Made by a program: the position numbers and the translations under genes. Positions 29,464 to 40,481 of a stretch of 45,922 bases of DNA are shown piece after piece; positions within the stretch are counted from its first letter, which is position 1, and every line of letters begins with the position of its first letter. The notes under the pieces are model-generated. The model ran no database searches. It was not told where the DNA came from and was given only the letters and a program-made list of their open reading frames with translations. This stretch comes from Chara braunii (lineage: Eukaryota > Streptophyta > Charophyceae > Charales > Characeae), in the NCBI GenBank assembly GCA_003427395.1, contig BFEA01000335.1, positions 1,015,415 to 1,061,336 of the forward strand. The letters run 5' to 3'.

Positions 29464-30335
29464 NNNNNNNNNNNNNNNNNNNNNNNNNNNNNNNNNNNNN
29501 NNNNNNNNNNNNNNNNNNNNNNNNNNNNNNNNNNNNNNNNNNNNNNNNNNNNNNNNNNNNNNNNNNNNNNNNNNNNNNNNNNNNNNNNNNNNNNNNNNNN
29601 NNNNNNNNNNNNNNNNNNNNNNNNNNNNNNNNNNNNNNNNNNNNNNNNNNNNNNNNNNNNNNNNNNNNNNNNNNNNNNNNNNNNNNNNNNNNNNNNNNNN
29701 NNNNNNNNNNNNNNNNNNNNNNNNNNNNNNNNNNNNNNNNNNNNNNNNNNNNNNNNNNNNNNNNNNNNNNNNNNNNNNNNNNNNNNNNNNNNNNNNNNNN
29801 NNNNNNNNNNNNNNNNNNNNNNNNNNNNNNNNNNNNNNNNNNNNNNNNNNNNNNNNNNNNNNNNNNNNNNNNNNNNNNNNNNNNNNNNNNNNNNNNNNNN
29901 NNNNNNNNNNNNNNNNNNNNNNNNNNNNNNNNNNNNNNNNNNNNNNNNNNNNNATAAACTCAGTTCACATACCACATGAGTCAAAGGCCATGAGGGGTCA
30001 AAAGTTGCATCCTGAGGCCTTAAAATGTCTGAGACAGTCCCTGGAGTCGAGGGTTAGAGGAGGCAGAGGAAAGCGCAGAAGCAGTTCAAGGTGAAGTTCG
30101 AAAACCAACCTATATCGGATGCTAGATGGTTTAGTAAGAAGGAACTTGCACCCGACATAATTGCATGAGCGAGGTTTGAGAGAAACATGATGCATGATAA
30201 TGAATTTCTGTGGTGGAACTCCAAATCGGGAATAAACTCAGTTCACATACCACTCGAGTCAAAGGCCAGAATGAGGGGTCAAAAGTTGCATCCTGAGGCC
30301 TTAAAGTGTCTGAGACAGTCCCTGGAGTCAAGGGG
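29430..30335 (+). repeat. local duplication around the 490-N gap
   Basis: 29430-29463 is repeated at 30061-30094, and 29954-30060 is repeated at 30231-30335, in the same order. The unit that is fully visible (30061-30230) encodes KFENQPISDARWFSKKELAP, the lineage B tail. The gap probably hides the first copy of about 136 bp, so its size of 490 looks like an estimate or conceals a further copy. Confidence 0.85.
29464..29953. other. assembly gap (490 N)
   Basis: Run of N inside the lineage B tail duplication. Reading frames drawn through it are meaningless. Confidence 1.
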
Positions 30336-31220
30336 TACGGAGCCCTGAGTCAAACACCATGTCCAGTACCCCCAAGCCAGCAAGTTGACTCTTCAAAAAT
30401 CAAGAGTCAGGCTCTCCACGGGAATACAGGCCCAAAGTCAAAGTCAGCTGGTAGGAGTCCACCACAGCACAGATCAGATGTATCCCAAAGGCTGCCTGCA
30501 GGTATTCAGAAGATTCCGGTCCAAGTGGGACACAAGGAAAGCATGGGACAGTGCTGCATCCAGGCCATTGACTTTCAGATAATCTGGGCCATCGACCCAA
30601 GGAGACTGGAGGCCGGTCAATGCAAGTCAACGCTATATGAAGTTGAGGCAGGCCCCGTGGAGATCATTCTGGCTTGCATTTGCATGCGGCCAAGCTGCTG
30701 CATGTGAGGCTATGGCGAGAGGCTGCTGGCGCCAGGCTGCGAGGAAGGGTGCCAGCCAGGGTGTTCGTGGGGAGAGAGAGAGCGACCATAGCTGCGATTG
30801 AGGATAATACTGCAGTTTCAGTGAGGTAGTGGAGGTATCAGGCTGTGAGACAGGAGGATAGTGAGGAAAACTTACCTGTCTTACCTGCTGAGAGGATACA
30901 TGTGCTGTTGCTGGTCTTCAAGGTGAAATAGGGAGGTTGGGTATGCTGTCAGATGCTGCGTGCTGAACAGAGAGAGAGAGAACATTTATTGCGGGGTGGC
31001 CGGTAGGGGAGAACCCCAAAGAATGAGTGGGCGAGCATCATACCTGTACTTTGATTATTACTGTAACTCTCCTCTCTCTTCACTCTCTCTCTATTCTCCC
31101 GCGCTGCTTATTTCTTTTCTCTCTCAATGCTGGTTCGCTTCTATGTGTGAGATTGGGATTTGTATTGGTGACTATTGTCTACGCGTTGTGGACAGACATT
31201 GTGACATCGAGGATTAACTT
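30307..31220 (+). mobile_element. probable 3' LTR of lineage B
   Basis: Follows the lineage B tail and starts TGTCTGAGACAGTCCC. It shares order and words with 38616-39545: AGTCAAAGTCA, ATGCAGGTA/CTGCAGGTA, TCGGACCAAGTGG/TCCGGTCCAAGTGG, ATCCAGGCC, GGCGCCAG. The 3' end is uncertain. Short GA runs lie at about 30773 and 30969. Confidence 0.55.
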
Positions 31221-31438
31221 CTCATGGTAACTGGGCTCATTGCAGAGCCTCCTCCTTGCCTAAATACTGTCGTTTCAGCCCCGGTGCTTGTCGTCAATTG
31301 CAGTGCTACAGTAAAGGCCTGATGGAGTGGTGGTTTAATCTGTGTCCTGGCTTCAGGAAAATAGTAGACATTATATGATCACCTCCAAGCTTGCCTCTCC
31401 TGGTGAAATCACTGGACCAGTCACTGTGCAATGAACCA

Positions 31439-32190
31439 TGCAAGGAAAAATCCAATTTTCCAGAATGCAAAACCTCATAGCAGACCAAGCATGATTGAGC
31501 CTAGTTGAAAGCAGAATACAAAGGGCAAATGCACACCAATAAGGACCAAACAGAATAGTACCCCTTCTGCAATGTGACTGCCCTACACTACCTCCTACAA
31601 CCTCTACTCACTCTAGCCTACACCCACTCTCTGCCCATCCCACCTGCTGGATGCTGCTTGGAGACTCTGTTCACACAGGCTTTCCCCCCAACACAGGGTA
31701 AGAACCAGCAGTCTCCATTCCTTGCCTCTTCCTGACCACTTCCACACTTGACCACCCTGTTTCCCTGCTAGCGCTCGCCAGCATGGGTTGTGCCAGCCTA
31801 CAACCAGCATAGGTGCTGCTGCTTTTTCCTCGGTGCTGCTCTCCACACTAAGGTGCAGCGGTGCTGCCGACACTGCTTCGTGGCCAAGTGTCCCTTCCCC
31901 TCACGGTCTCCTTCCTTTTGTTGCATACTGGAGCGCATCCAGGCCCTGTAAGCAGTGTCTGCAACCTACTCAGTCTGAGTACTGGTCCCACCCTCTGTAG
32001 CTAACTGGAGGCTGGGCCCGGTGGTTAGTTACAGGGGCTGGCGCTTGTTCTCAGGCCCAAAGAACTCCCTGCTGGCCTTTCTCAGGCCTGGCTGCATTTC
32101 CCTCAGGCCTGCCTTCACTTAGGGCGGCCTGGCTCATTTTCATTGGACCCCAGGGCTGCCGAGGCCTGGAGCGGAGCCTGAAATTGCCAA
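31439..32190 (-). mobile_element. 3' LTR of decayed family-A element A4
   Basis: On the minus strand it ends TTTTTCCTTGCA, the same terminal word as A1-A3, preceded by a TTGCATTCTGGAAAATTGG block matching the A2 LTR end. It also has the GCCTTCACTTAGGGCGG block. Its 5' boundary (near 32190) is approximate. Confidence 0.7.
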
Positions 32191-33290
32191 CCCCTTGGGT
32201 CAGACAACCATCTGAAAACCCCTTCACTCTTGCCGTTGCTTTCCCTTTAGAGCCCTCTCGCATATTAAAGAGCCACCTACGGTGCAGACTCCATCAATCC
32301 TTCTGTCGTAAACGACCACTCACTGGGATCCAGGTGATGCTAGAAAACCAATGTGAAATGCATGTGGGCTTTGGTGGTCTTCCCCATCCTGGAGGCTTTG
32401 GCATCGTGATGACTTATGTTCCACATGACTTTATGTTCCACAATTCGGTTGATGTCGACCTATCCATCCATGGCAGCGGGCAGCATTGATCGCTGAGAAG
32501 GGAACTGATCGCTTTGAGAGGAGGTAGGAAGCATGAAATACAGGGTAAGTGCGGAGATGAGGAGAGCCATCTATCACCTAAGATGGGCCATCAGGGTTTC
32601 GTACAATTACCAGGAGAGGCAAGGACCGAAATAGTGAGCCATTAACTTGTGTGGAACACCTGTTTCGGTGTGAAATCAGATGACTTAAACCGCCAGTACC
32701 TCACCCACGCAAACTTGAGAGTCGAAATTGCACCAATCCAAATGAACCGTGCTACCAGACCAAATGGCTAGCAGCACCAGCCACAAAAAAAAAAAGAGGT
32801 GCACTGCTGGCAGTCCTTTTTCATTTGGCGAACAGTGTGAATCTGACTCACAAAAAAGAGGCTCGGATGTACTGGTGGTTTAACCCACACCTTATCCCCC
32901 ACCTACAATGTCCGCGTCCGTCTATCCTGACTTCTGATCCCATCATAGCCCTTTGAGCCTTCTATAGCTGTTCCACTGTATTGTGCAGCATTTCCTTGTA
33001 CTCGAGGGTTTATATCCAGGGGCCATAGCAGACTTAGAATCCGGGCCCACTAGTGTCCTTGGTTCCAGCCCAAGTGCCAGGGTCAGGGGTATGGCCAGCG
33101 GCTGAATGCACAGCATTATTAGAAGAAGAGCCAGCGCGCCTCTGGCCGCATGAGGAAGGGGTATTGATGGAATTACGATTAGTGTGTATGAAACCTCCAA
33201 CTGCATGCGAATACCAGAACTAAAAAATGGGGGATATGCAGCCGAGTAAAACAAACCCCAATGGTCTATTGTTTGAAAATAAACATGCAT
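32190..33290 (-). pseudogene. family-A element A4: integrase C-terminal remnants
   Basis: Minus-strand fragments in several frames follow the family order. They are LGLEPRTLVGPDSKSAMAPG (for LGWKPRS...LPEN), a PHYFGPCL block, NPDGPS, LRTYPVFHAS, LPAAMDG with VDINRIVEHK, and HHLDPSEW. Very decayed. It runs directly into the A4 LTR. The upstream parts of pol are not in the window. Confidence 0.7.
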
Positions 33291-33433
33291 GAATGAAGTG
33301 CATTGGACCTTAATGAGAAAGGCATTTTACGCTTTAGGTGTGAAAACAAAGAATTAACCCCCTCCTGAGCCGCGGTAAACACGCAGCCCAATCACTGCAA
33401 GGCAAACACCAATTACTCTTCACCTTGGAGACA

Positions 33434-33550
33434 CCGAATGAACTTCCTCGTTAGGCCTAAGAAAGACGTAGTCCGAATGAACTTCCTCGTTAGGCCTAAG
33501 AAAGACGTAGTCCGAATGAACTTCCTCGTTAGGCCTAAGAAAGACGTAGT
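33434..33550. repeat. three tandem 39-bp units
   Basis: CCGAATGAACTTCCTCGTTA...GACGTAGT repeated at 33434, 33473 and 33512 with essentially no differences. No spacers, so not a CRISPR array. Confidence 0.95.
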
Positions 33551-33710
33551 CTAATTAGGTTCTGCCACATCACCAGGAAAGAAATGAAAATAAAAAACCC
33601 TATGCGATAATTTCTGCACCAGGCCATATTGATATATAGGTCTGAGCCCGTGGGACTGGGTAGGAGTAACGTTTCAGGCCATGCAAATGTGACTCCAATC
33701 AACAACATAG

Positions 33711-33764
33711 GCTCATTCGCACTTGTGGGCTCATTCGCACTTGTGGGCTCATTCGCACTCGTGG
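33711..33764. repeat. three tandem 18-bp units
   Basis: GCTCATTCGCACTTGTGG at 33711, 33729 and 33747; the last has one substitution. Confidence 0.95.
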
Positions 33765-33953
33765 TTTAAACGGTGAACCAGGGAATTCCACCAGAGTGGA
33801 AGAGCATACTGCAGTGTAAACAACTCAAACAGAAAACCATTTCTCAAATGTCTCAGATGGCCTTTCGGAAAAGGGAAACATAACAGGACATGGGTAGACA
33901 TCAGAACGTAAATAAAGGACGCGTGTGTCGGTCAAATGGATGTTTGAAAAATG

Positions 33954-34061
33954 ACTCGATAGTGATTTTCCATGGACTCTCCCGTAGAAGCCATTATGCA
34001 TGTCTGAAGAATAACGTCATAATGGCTTCATGGAGTCCCCATGGTGATTCTGGTGAGTTCA
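33954..34061. other. foldback hairpin, microRNA-precursor-like
   Basis: GAAGCCATTATG (33987-33998) pairs perfectly with CATAATGGCTTC (34018-34029) across a 19-nt loop. The arms extend imperfectly outward through CCATGG/CCATGG and GACTC.../GAGTTC. Either strand could fold this way. No evidence of expression; an old inverted repeat is equally possible. Confidence 0.45.
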
Positions 34062-34635
34062 ACTTGGGGATGTTCATGAATACCGACATGCCAGCGCTTT
34101 TCGGTCTGTGATTGGCCTTCGGTATAGCTCTTGTCAGGCTTTCCTATAACGCTGATTTTTCAATCTCCCTAGCTGTATTGTGGACTCCGGGACGGGGCGT
34201 TCCTCTGTAACCATGGCAAGTACTGCCCACCACCTGGTCTTCCCTAATCTCTCTCCTTCTTGCAGAACAGACGAGATTGGGTTCATTACAGACACAACCA
34301 ATCTGCAATTAACTTGTTGAAAAATACATGAATGATAAATAAAACACACTTGGATTGTTGTGCGCTTGCTGAGCACTTCTGTAATTAGGAGTGGACCCTT
34401 CTCTTCCAGTCTTAGAGCAGTTTCTTTGTGCTCCGACAATTAGTACTCCCTATAGACACACTACCGGTAGCATTCCTTAGCTTTGCAATCTACAATGCCT
34501 TGCTGCGAAGGGAGGCAAATACATCATACATAGTGCTGGCCTCACTAGCCAGCAGATTCCTAATGTTTTCTGGGATTGCACACAGATAGCTTGTTAGGAG
34601 TATCTTCAGGTCATATTTGACCCCGGGCACCTAAA
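34062..34635. other. unassigned interval
   Basis: No gene or repeat recognised by eye. Confidence 0.4.
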
Positions 34636-35463
34636 CGAAGGATATCAGACTGCAATGATGTTTCGCACCGAAAGGAGCCCGGTTGCTCGGGAGGCCGAGC
34701 AGCCTGGAAAGTCACGGCCAAAGGAGGCAGCAGTCCGGTATATTTTACGGAGGAGCAAAGAGCTCCTCCTTGCGGTGTGCAAGTGTGGTGTCAAATTGCT
34801 GGAGCGAGCTCTTGGTGTTCCTGCACTGGGGAGGAAGAAGGCGGGCTTGGCCTTTCACCTCGGCTATGGCGGAGAGCACCAAGGAGGAAGAATCCGGAAA
34901 GGAGGAGGAGGAGGAGTAGGAAGTCAGTGAACAGGGAGGAGAGCACCAGGGGTGCTTACCTGGCTTTGGCAGTCTCCATCTTCTTGGTTGGCGCTGCACC
35001 TGGAAGGCCCCAAAGGGAGTTGGCTTCATCAAGGAAGACTTCAGGGTAGTGTTGGGCATGGTGGCCATTGAAAGAGGGACACATCATCTTCGCGGTCTTT
35101 TGAATATCGGAGCAGGAATCCGCTAGTCCGCCACACCCATCCACTTAGCCAAGTAGGAGGAATATGTAGAAGATAGCTATGGTGGACCTGATGAGTTGCT
35201 GGCAGTAAGGAGGAGATTCGGACATTCTTGTTCTTTCATTGCTATATTACAGTTATTGAAAAGAAGAAGTTGGGGTAGTCCAAGGAGGTGACGTGTTGGA
35301 GAGGGGTTTAACATTGGTCTTTGCTGTTGTACATCTTCTCCTCCCATTCTCATTTCTTCTTCCTTTGCCTACTTCACTTTCCAAGTCCTCTCATTTCAGT
35401 TGCAACTGAACGGCATTGTCTTTCTTTGTGTTATTGCATTTCTCGATAGCCAGGATCATAACA
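34636..35463 (+). mobile_element. LTR copy homologous to the nested solo LTR (partial)
   Basis: Colinear with 28020-28874: CTGCAATGATGTTTC, CACTGGG(A)GGAGGAAGAAG, CACCTCGGCTATGG, ATTCGGACATT, and the end CAGGATCATAACA. The first 450 bp of the LTR, as defined by the 27565 copy, is not recognisable here, so this is a truncated or very diverged copy. Confidence 0.75.
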
Positions 35464-36515
35464 TGAAGCAGAATAAGCATACATGAGCAAAGTCAAAAGC
35501 AGAATTACAAAGCTGAGAGCACATTGCATGGGTCCTGGGGACCATCTCACGCAAGTGTGTACATGCCATGCATCGTACTCCCACACACAATGAACAGTAG
35601 TCTGACAATAGACAAAGATAGAGAAGATGAGGACCGAGTTTCACAGTTTATATTATCAGAAATATGAATACAAAGTGTTTCAAAGTTCCCCTGAGTCCAG
35701 CGCTCATCAGCGCAACACCAATATCTTGCCAACTCATCAATATGCCTTCCAGTGAATCAGTGCTACCCCTGCAGATAGTCTCCAAGTCATCAATGTGGTC
35801 ACCACTCATCAGCGCCACCTCTGCAGGTCACATCCAACTCAGGTAAGTATCTTCCATAGCNAACCTTGAATGAACACTCTCAGCCTCAATCCCTTCCTCC
35901 TATGATGCATACACAATCTTCAATAGTCATGAGGATCTACTCTGGATACTACTCATAGCTACATACTAACCCTCTACTACTAATGCTAACTCGCTGGGCA
36001 ACTATGGCTGCATCACTTCCAGCGTACAGGCATCTTCCTCCCTTCTCTTATACACATCTAGATGTGTATAAGAGACGAGGAATGAGGCAGGCAGCTCTTT
36101 TTATAGTGCTGGCCACTCCTCGCTGGGTCTGCATTGGCTCAATTCAGCCTCTCCCTTTGTCCCAGACCCTGCATTGCATGTGTCCCAGTACAGTCCCAAT
36201 GAGATTCAACTGCTGCTGAGGCACTTCGGCCTGGATTTGGACTTGAAAGTCTGGATCTGGACTGACCCCTTGACTTAGACCAGAACTGGGACTGTGCCTA
36301 CTGACTTCACTTTTGGACAGGCACAACTCTAAACGAACAGACACATTTACTACTTGAACAGGCACTTTCCATTGCACGGACAGGTACACTGCCTACACGT
36401 ACAGACACACCCTTACTCGAACAGACATGACATACACATCTCCTGGTGAACAGGTAAGTCTTTTGACAATGCCCTTTGCCTTAGATTTAGATGTGCCTGT
36501 TGATAGAGAACTTGA
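35464..36515 (-). repeat. LTR-like sequence with TATA box, minus orientation
   Basis: Read on the minus strand it contains TATAAAAA (36105-36098) and, about 260 bp downstream, GATACTTACCTGAGTTG. That pattern resembles the LTR at 38616-39545. A library adapter (36044-36076) is embedded just after the TATA, so continuity on the two sides is doubtful. A single N lies at 35861. Confidence 0.45.
36044..36076. other. Nextera mate-pair junction adapter (artefact 3)
   Basis: TCTCTTATACACATCT followed directly by AGATGTGTATAAGAGAC. Tn5 mosaic-end junction; its translation gives the well-known YTHLDVYKR contamination peptide. Confidence 0.96.
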
Positions 36516-36659
36516 CTTTTGACCTGTTTTCACGTTTCTGAGCCCTGGCAAGATACCTTTTCACAATGCTTTACTTTTACAAGGCCCGTGCTGCTCTATT
36601 TTCACAAGGCCGGAGGCCTATATCGGGTGAAGGCCCTTTTAACATCCAACGACAACAGA

Positions 36660-37470
36660 CTGTCACTGAAGTCTCTTGATAAAATAAAGCCCAACTTCTC
36701 ACCTGCATCATCAATACAACTCCAACGCGGTCCTACTCTCCTACTCTCCCCCTATACGCAGCCTACTTCTCTCCCTCACGTTCTCACTCTTTGTGACCCC
36801 TCTTCTCCGGCCTAACGACACTACAGAGACTGACCACCAGTGGTGTCCTGTTTGGTCATCCATCGCTGTGAATGTCCACCGCTCCAGCGGCTGTTTTTCG
36901 CCCCTGATCACCCCAGCCCCAGTGCCTCCCTTCTTCCACGCAATGCAGCTATGGCTGCTGCTGCCGGAGCAGGTAAGCCGTGGCTGCTCCTGCTCATCTT
37001 CATTAATGAACGCTGGCCTGCTAACATGCGCACTGCCTAGAGCGAGTGCTGGCGGCCAGTGCCTCATGTTTGAAATGCTGCTGCCTCCTGTCCTTTCTGC
37101 TTCCTGGCGCCGGCTTCCTGAACTCGGACTGGGCTCTTCCGGCACTGAAAACCTTCTGGACCGAGTATCAGGGAGCCAGCCTCTGCAATGAACATGGAGG
37201 CTGGGCCAAGTGGTTAATTTCCAACTGCCTCATACCAGCCTTCCCTTAGGGCTGGCAGACCCATTCTCTAATGCGGCCTTGACTTAGGGCCGGGCTCAAT
37301 TTTTTTTGGGTGGCTCCCGGTGGAGGCCTGCCTTCCAAATGCCTTCACCAACCTTCACTTAACGGCTGGAAGACCCATTCTCTGCCGCGGTCTTCAATTA
37401 GGACCAGGTTTTTTTTTGGGGGGGGTAGCCCCCAGTGGAGGCCTGCCAAGCCCTGGAGACTGGCACTATG
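36660..37470 (-). repeat. LTR-like copy related to the A4 LTR
   Basis: Shares GGAGGCTGGGCC, TGGTTA and the CTTAGGGC words with 31600-32110. It includes a tandem duplication with period 113 (CTGG(C/A)AGACCCATTCTCT at 37252 and 37365). G and T runs interrupt it. Ends not defined. Confidence 0.45.
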
Positions 37471-37798
37471 CAACCAAAGATTACCTGAGAGAAAAAGAAG
37501 CACAACCAGGGAAGCAAACCATTCTCACCTTTTCCGTCCCGATCTTCCACCAAATATGAACATATGGCAGTCAATGGATACTGCCACGTGGAAAGCACGC
37601 GGACCAGGCCCGACCTCCCCTTCTGGACCTCCACCCCTGCACTCAGGATGGAACCACGTTTTATTCGCTGCATTCACGAGCACACCATTCCCAATACACA
37701 GAATTCAGACAAGAACAACGAACAAACGATGGCCACTCAAGTCAGTCTAAAGGCGTTCGCATTTCATTTTTGCACCCGCAGAGCCCACAGTGCCCTGA

Positions 37799-37827
37799 AC
37801 CTCACCATAACTCTCTTATGGTGAGGT
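37799..37827. other. perfect 12-bp stem, 5-nt loop hairpin
   Basis: ACCTCACCATAA, loop CTCTC, TTATGGTGAGGT. Perfect inverted repeat without a following U run on either strand, so it is not a Pol III or bacterial-type terminator. Confidence 0.8.
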
Positions 37828-37952
37828 GAGGTTTATGGCCAGAAGCAATACCCCTTCAGGAAAGAAATGATAATTATAGTGGAATGACAAGGTCATGAGT
37901 TGACCTCAACAATTTTGCCATGTACTACATTTGGTTTTATGATATAATAAAC

Positions 37953-38372
37953 GGCCTCACTCCACTACTCTCGATTTGCAACCAAAATTGAGAGTGCATC
38001 GAGAGTTGTCAGAGTCTCGAATTTGCGGATTTTGGAGGTTTCCCTCCACATTCCCGATTCGCCACACTATCAAAGTACTTTCCAGTTCTTGTTTTTTTCA
38101 CTTTTTCTCAACACAAAACACCCAAAAAAAAACACAGAGAGAAGAACTACTCTATATTTCACCTTGGGAGTCAAGGGTCCCGGAGAGGACTCTGGATTTC
38201 GAGAGTGCTGCACACAGCACACTCTTGAAAAAACGAGTGTAATGTCAAAGGGGGTGCTCTGACAACACTCAATCAATTCTCGAGAGTGGAGGGATCGAGA
38301 GTAAGTGGAGCACCGCTCCACTCTCCAAAATTGCTGCGAAAATTGCTGAATTGAGAGCAGTGGAGCAAGGCC
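37953..38372. mobile_element. MITE-like DNA transposon, 420 bp
   Basis: Terminal inverted repeats of about 28 bp. The left reads GGCCTCACTCCACTACTCTC and the right, reversed, reads GGCCTTGCTCCACTGCTCTC, continuing as GATTTGCAA versus AATTCAGCAA. The interior is full of GAGAGTG/CACTCTC words and a small hairpin (AGTGGAGC-ACC-GCTCCACT near 38306-38324), like the subterminal motifs bound by transposases. There is no coding capacity, so it would be non-autonomous. No clear target duplication was found; superfamily unresolved. Confidence 0.65.
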
Positions 38373-38615
38373 CAAAGCCACATAATTGTCTGCTACAATG
38401 TTGGCACAAATCCAGTCATGAGCCGGACAGTGCTTTTTTTTTCGGCATTTTAACCGCGTGTACGAGTTCTAGCGCTTCTTATTGTAGCACTTATGAACAT
38501 TACAAGAAGTTACAGTGCGTCTTCGCCCACATGACATAGGAATGACACGCAAATGCATACCTATATACATTATATGATTATATTGCAATAACCCATCCAG
38601 TATGCCTCATTGAAT

Positions 38616-39545
38616 GTCTAAAGGCATTGCCAGGCCACCACTCGGTCTCAGGCCGAAGGGGAGAAAAGACCCCTACGTGGATTCAGAGCCTGAGCGGGCG
38701 ACAGTTGATCAAAGTCAACTGCCTGAGGCCCAACAGTCAAAGTCAAAAGTGGACCCAGCCCAGGCCGCCTATCAGACGCACACACTTGTTTGAATGCAGG
38801 TACCCAGTCAGCATTCGGACCAAGTGGAAGTCTGCAACTGTATGCAATCCAGGCCGGCTGTGAGTCAATCTGAGCCACCGTGGGGGGGACGACCTGAAGC
38901 AAGTCAACTTGGTCAGAGGTTACATAAGACGCTGCTTCCAGGAGGTCAACATTCAGTCTTGCTATGCTGCCTTACGCTGGCTGGACGCTGGCTGGACACT
39001 GGCTTGACACTGGCTGTACGCTGGCACTGTGGACGACTACACGGGACTGTGGCGACATCCTGGCGCCTTCTTTCTAAGCGCCAGCCTTGCTGACATGGCG
39101 CATGCCACCTGTCTTCATTGCTGATGTGGCATTGGCCATGCTGTCTACATTGGGTGATTGGTCGCAACAAGGAGGGAGATCGGGATCTGTGGATGATTGA
39201 GGAACGGGGTACTTACCTGAGTTGTGCGCTAGTGATTGTCTCCATTGTCTTCACGAGGGAACAGTGCCACGTGGCACTTCTATATTTGACTCGTTACTGG
39301 ATACTGTTTGATGACGAGGAGGTGAGGGGAAGCCCGGAGAAGGAGTGGGTAATGCTGGTCTGCTCGATTGGTGGTCATTGATTTTCTCTTCCACCCTCTC
39401 ATCTGTTTATTCCCCCTCCACTCTCTTCGTCTAACGAGGAGTTGTATCAGAGATCACTTTCATGATTACTGGAGACATTGTCCAGATCTGAGTCATCTTG
39501 TACTTCGACGTCTGACAAGTATCTTTCAGTCTGGGTTCATTACAA
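38616..39545 (+). mobile_element. LTR-like copy related to the lineage B LTR
   Basis: Begins near TGTCTAAAGGCATTGCC and shares AGTCAAAGTCAA, ATGCAGGTA, TCGGACCAAGTGG, ATCCAGGCC and CTGGCGCC with 30307-31220. It has a threefold CTGGCTGGACGCTGG-type repeat near 38976-39026. Ends are approximate. Confidence 0.5.
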
Positions 39546-39642
39546 TATAGATATACATAATACATCACAAAAAAAAGGAATCACATAATGCTCACTTTTA
39601 TCTGATCGTGCATGTGAAAGAGAGTGGGAGAGAGACACAGAC

Positions 39643-39646
<4 letters not shown>

Positions 39647-39715
<69 letters not shown>

Positions 39716-39801
39716 CCAAATTGATTTACGGTAACCAAAAAGCTTAATCCCGCACACACACACACACACAACAACAACAAAAAAAAAAAAAAAAAAAAAA
39801 A
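39647..39801. repeat. (AG)n, (CA)n and poly(A) cluster
   Basis: AG run to 39712, CA run 39753-39770, poly(A) 39779-39801. The CA/poly(A) part is flanked by an imperfect direct repeat, GTAACCAAAAAGCTTAATCC (39731-39750) and GTTACCAAAAAGCTTAATCA (39812-39831). Confidence 0.9.
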
Positions 39802-40023
39802 GATTCACTGTTACCAAAAAGCTTAATCACGCAAAGTACCCAAAGCCAAGCTGGCACCATGCAAGAAGGCACAGGTTTTTCTAGAAGGCAGAGTCTGGGT
39901 CACTAACACCTTCGCTTTCTTGACTTCATGGTACATGGCCTCTATTTGGTCCCCTCCCGATGCAGCTCTGAAAATCTCAACTCTAGGGTCAGATGTTTTC
40001 TCTGGACGAGCAACCTGAACAGA

Positions 40024-40264
40024 CGATCGTGTATCAAAGTCCCCCGGGATTATATATCACTTAAAACCATGAGCAGAAGAACTTGGTCTGTTAGAACCTA
40101 AGCACGAAGTAATGGCCTCCAAATGAAATGGCTGGTCAAACTGCGATCGTGTATCAAAGTCGCCCAGGATTATATATCACTACAAAACCATGAGCAGAAG
40201 AACTTGGTCTGTTAGAACCTAAGCACGAAGTGATGGCCTCCAAATGAAATGGCTGGTCAAACTG
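40024..40264. repeat. 120-bp tandem duplication
   Basis: CGATCGTGTATCAAAGTC...GGCTGGTCAAACTGC occurs at 40024-40143 and 40144-40264 with few differences. Confidence 0.92.
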
Positions 40265-40481
40265 CTGCACAGTCCCCATCTCCAATGGGTCAGAATGGCA
40301 TGAGACAGCATCAGGAAATTGGCCCCTACTCAAACACCCAACAGTATGGAGGGCTCTTTTCGGGTGATGGCCAAGGAATGGTCGGTGTAAACAGACCAAC
40401 CTAAACAACTGAGGGGAACCCAGACAACCCCGACCTCCCGCAAACCCTTATCATACTGGCCACCCTACTGGAAAAGTGGGA

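Larger units (their letters stand above)
27046..30230 (+). mobile_element. Ty3/gypsy lineage B remnant, interrupted
   Basis: Integrase zinc region and core (27046-27564), a nested solo LTR (27565-28874), then the integrase C-terminal part (28875-29440) and tail with a gap and duplication (29430-30230). Its wording (IICQRNKPSHE, YNNNVDTLTSRTP) differs from family A. The RT-type element lies antisense immediately upstream, where the rest of pol should be. Confidence 0.82.

Noticed and set aside
29410-30094. long frames spanning the 490-N gap
   Set aside because: Open only because N codons are not read as stops.
33434-33764. possible CRISPR-like array
   Set aside because: Units are directly adjacent without spacers, in eukaryotic transposon-rich DNA; simple tandem duplications.
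39214-39230. GTACTTACCTG as a U1 snRNA 5' end
   Set aside because: Similarity stops after the first bases; no stem I or Sm site follows.
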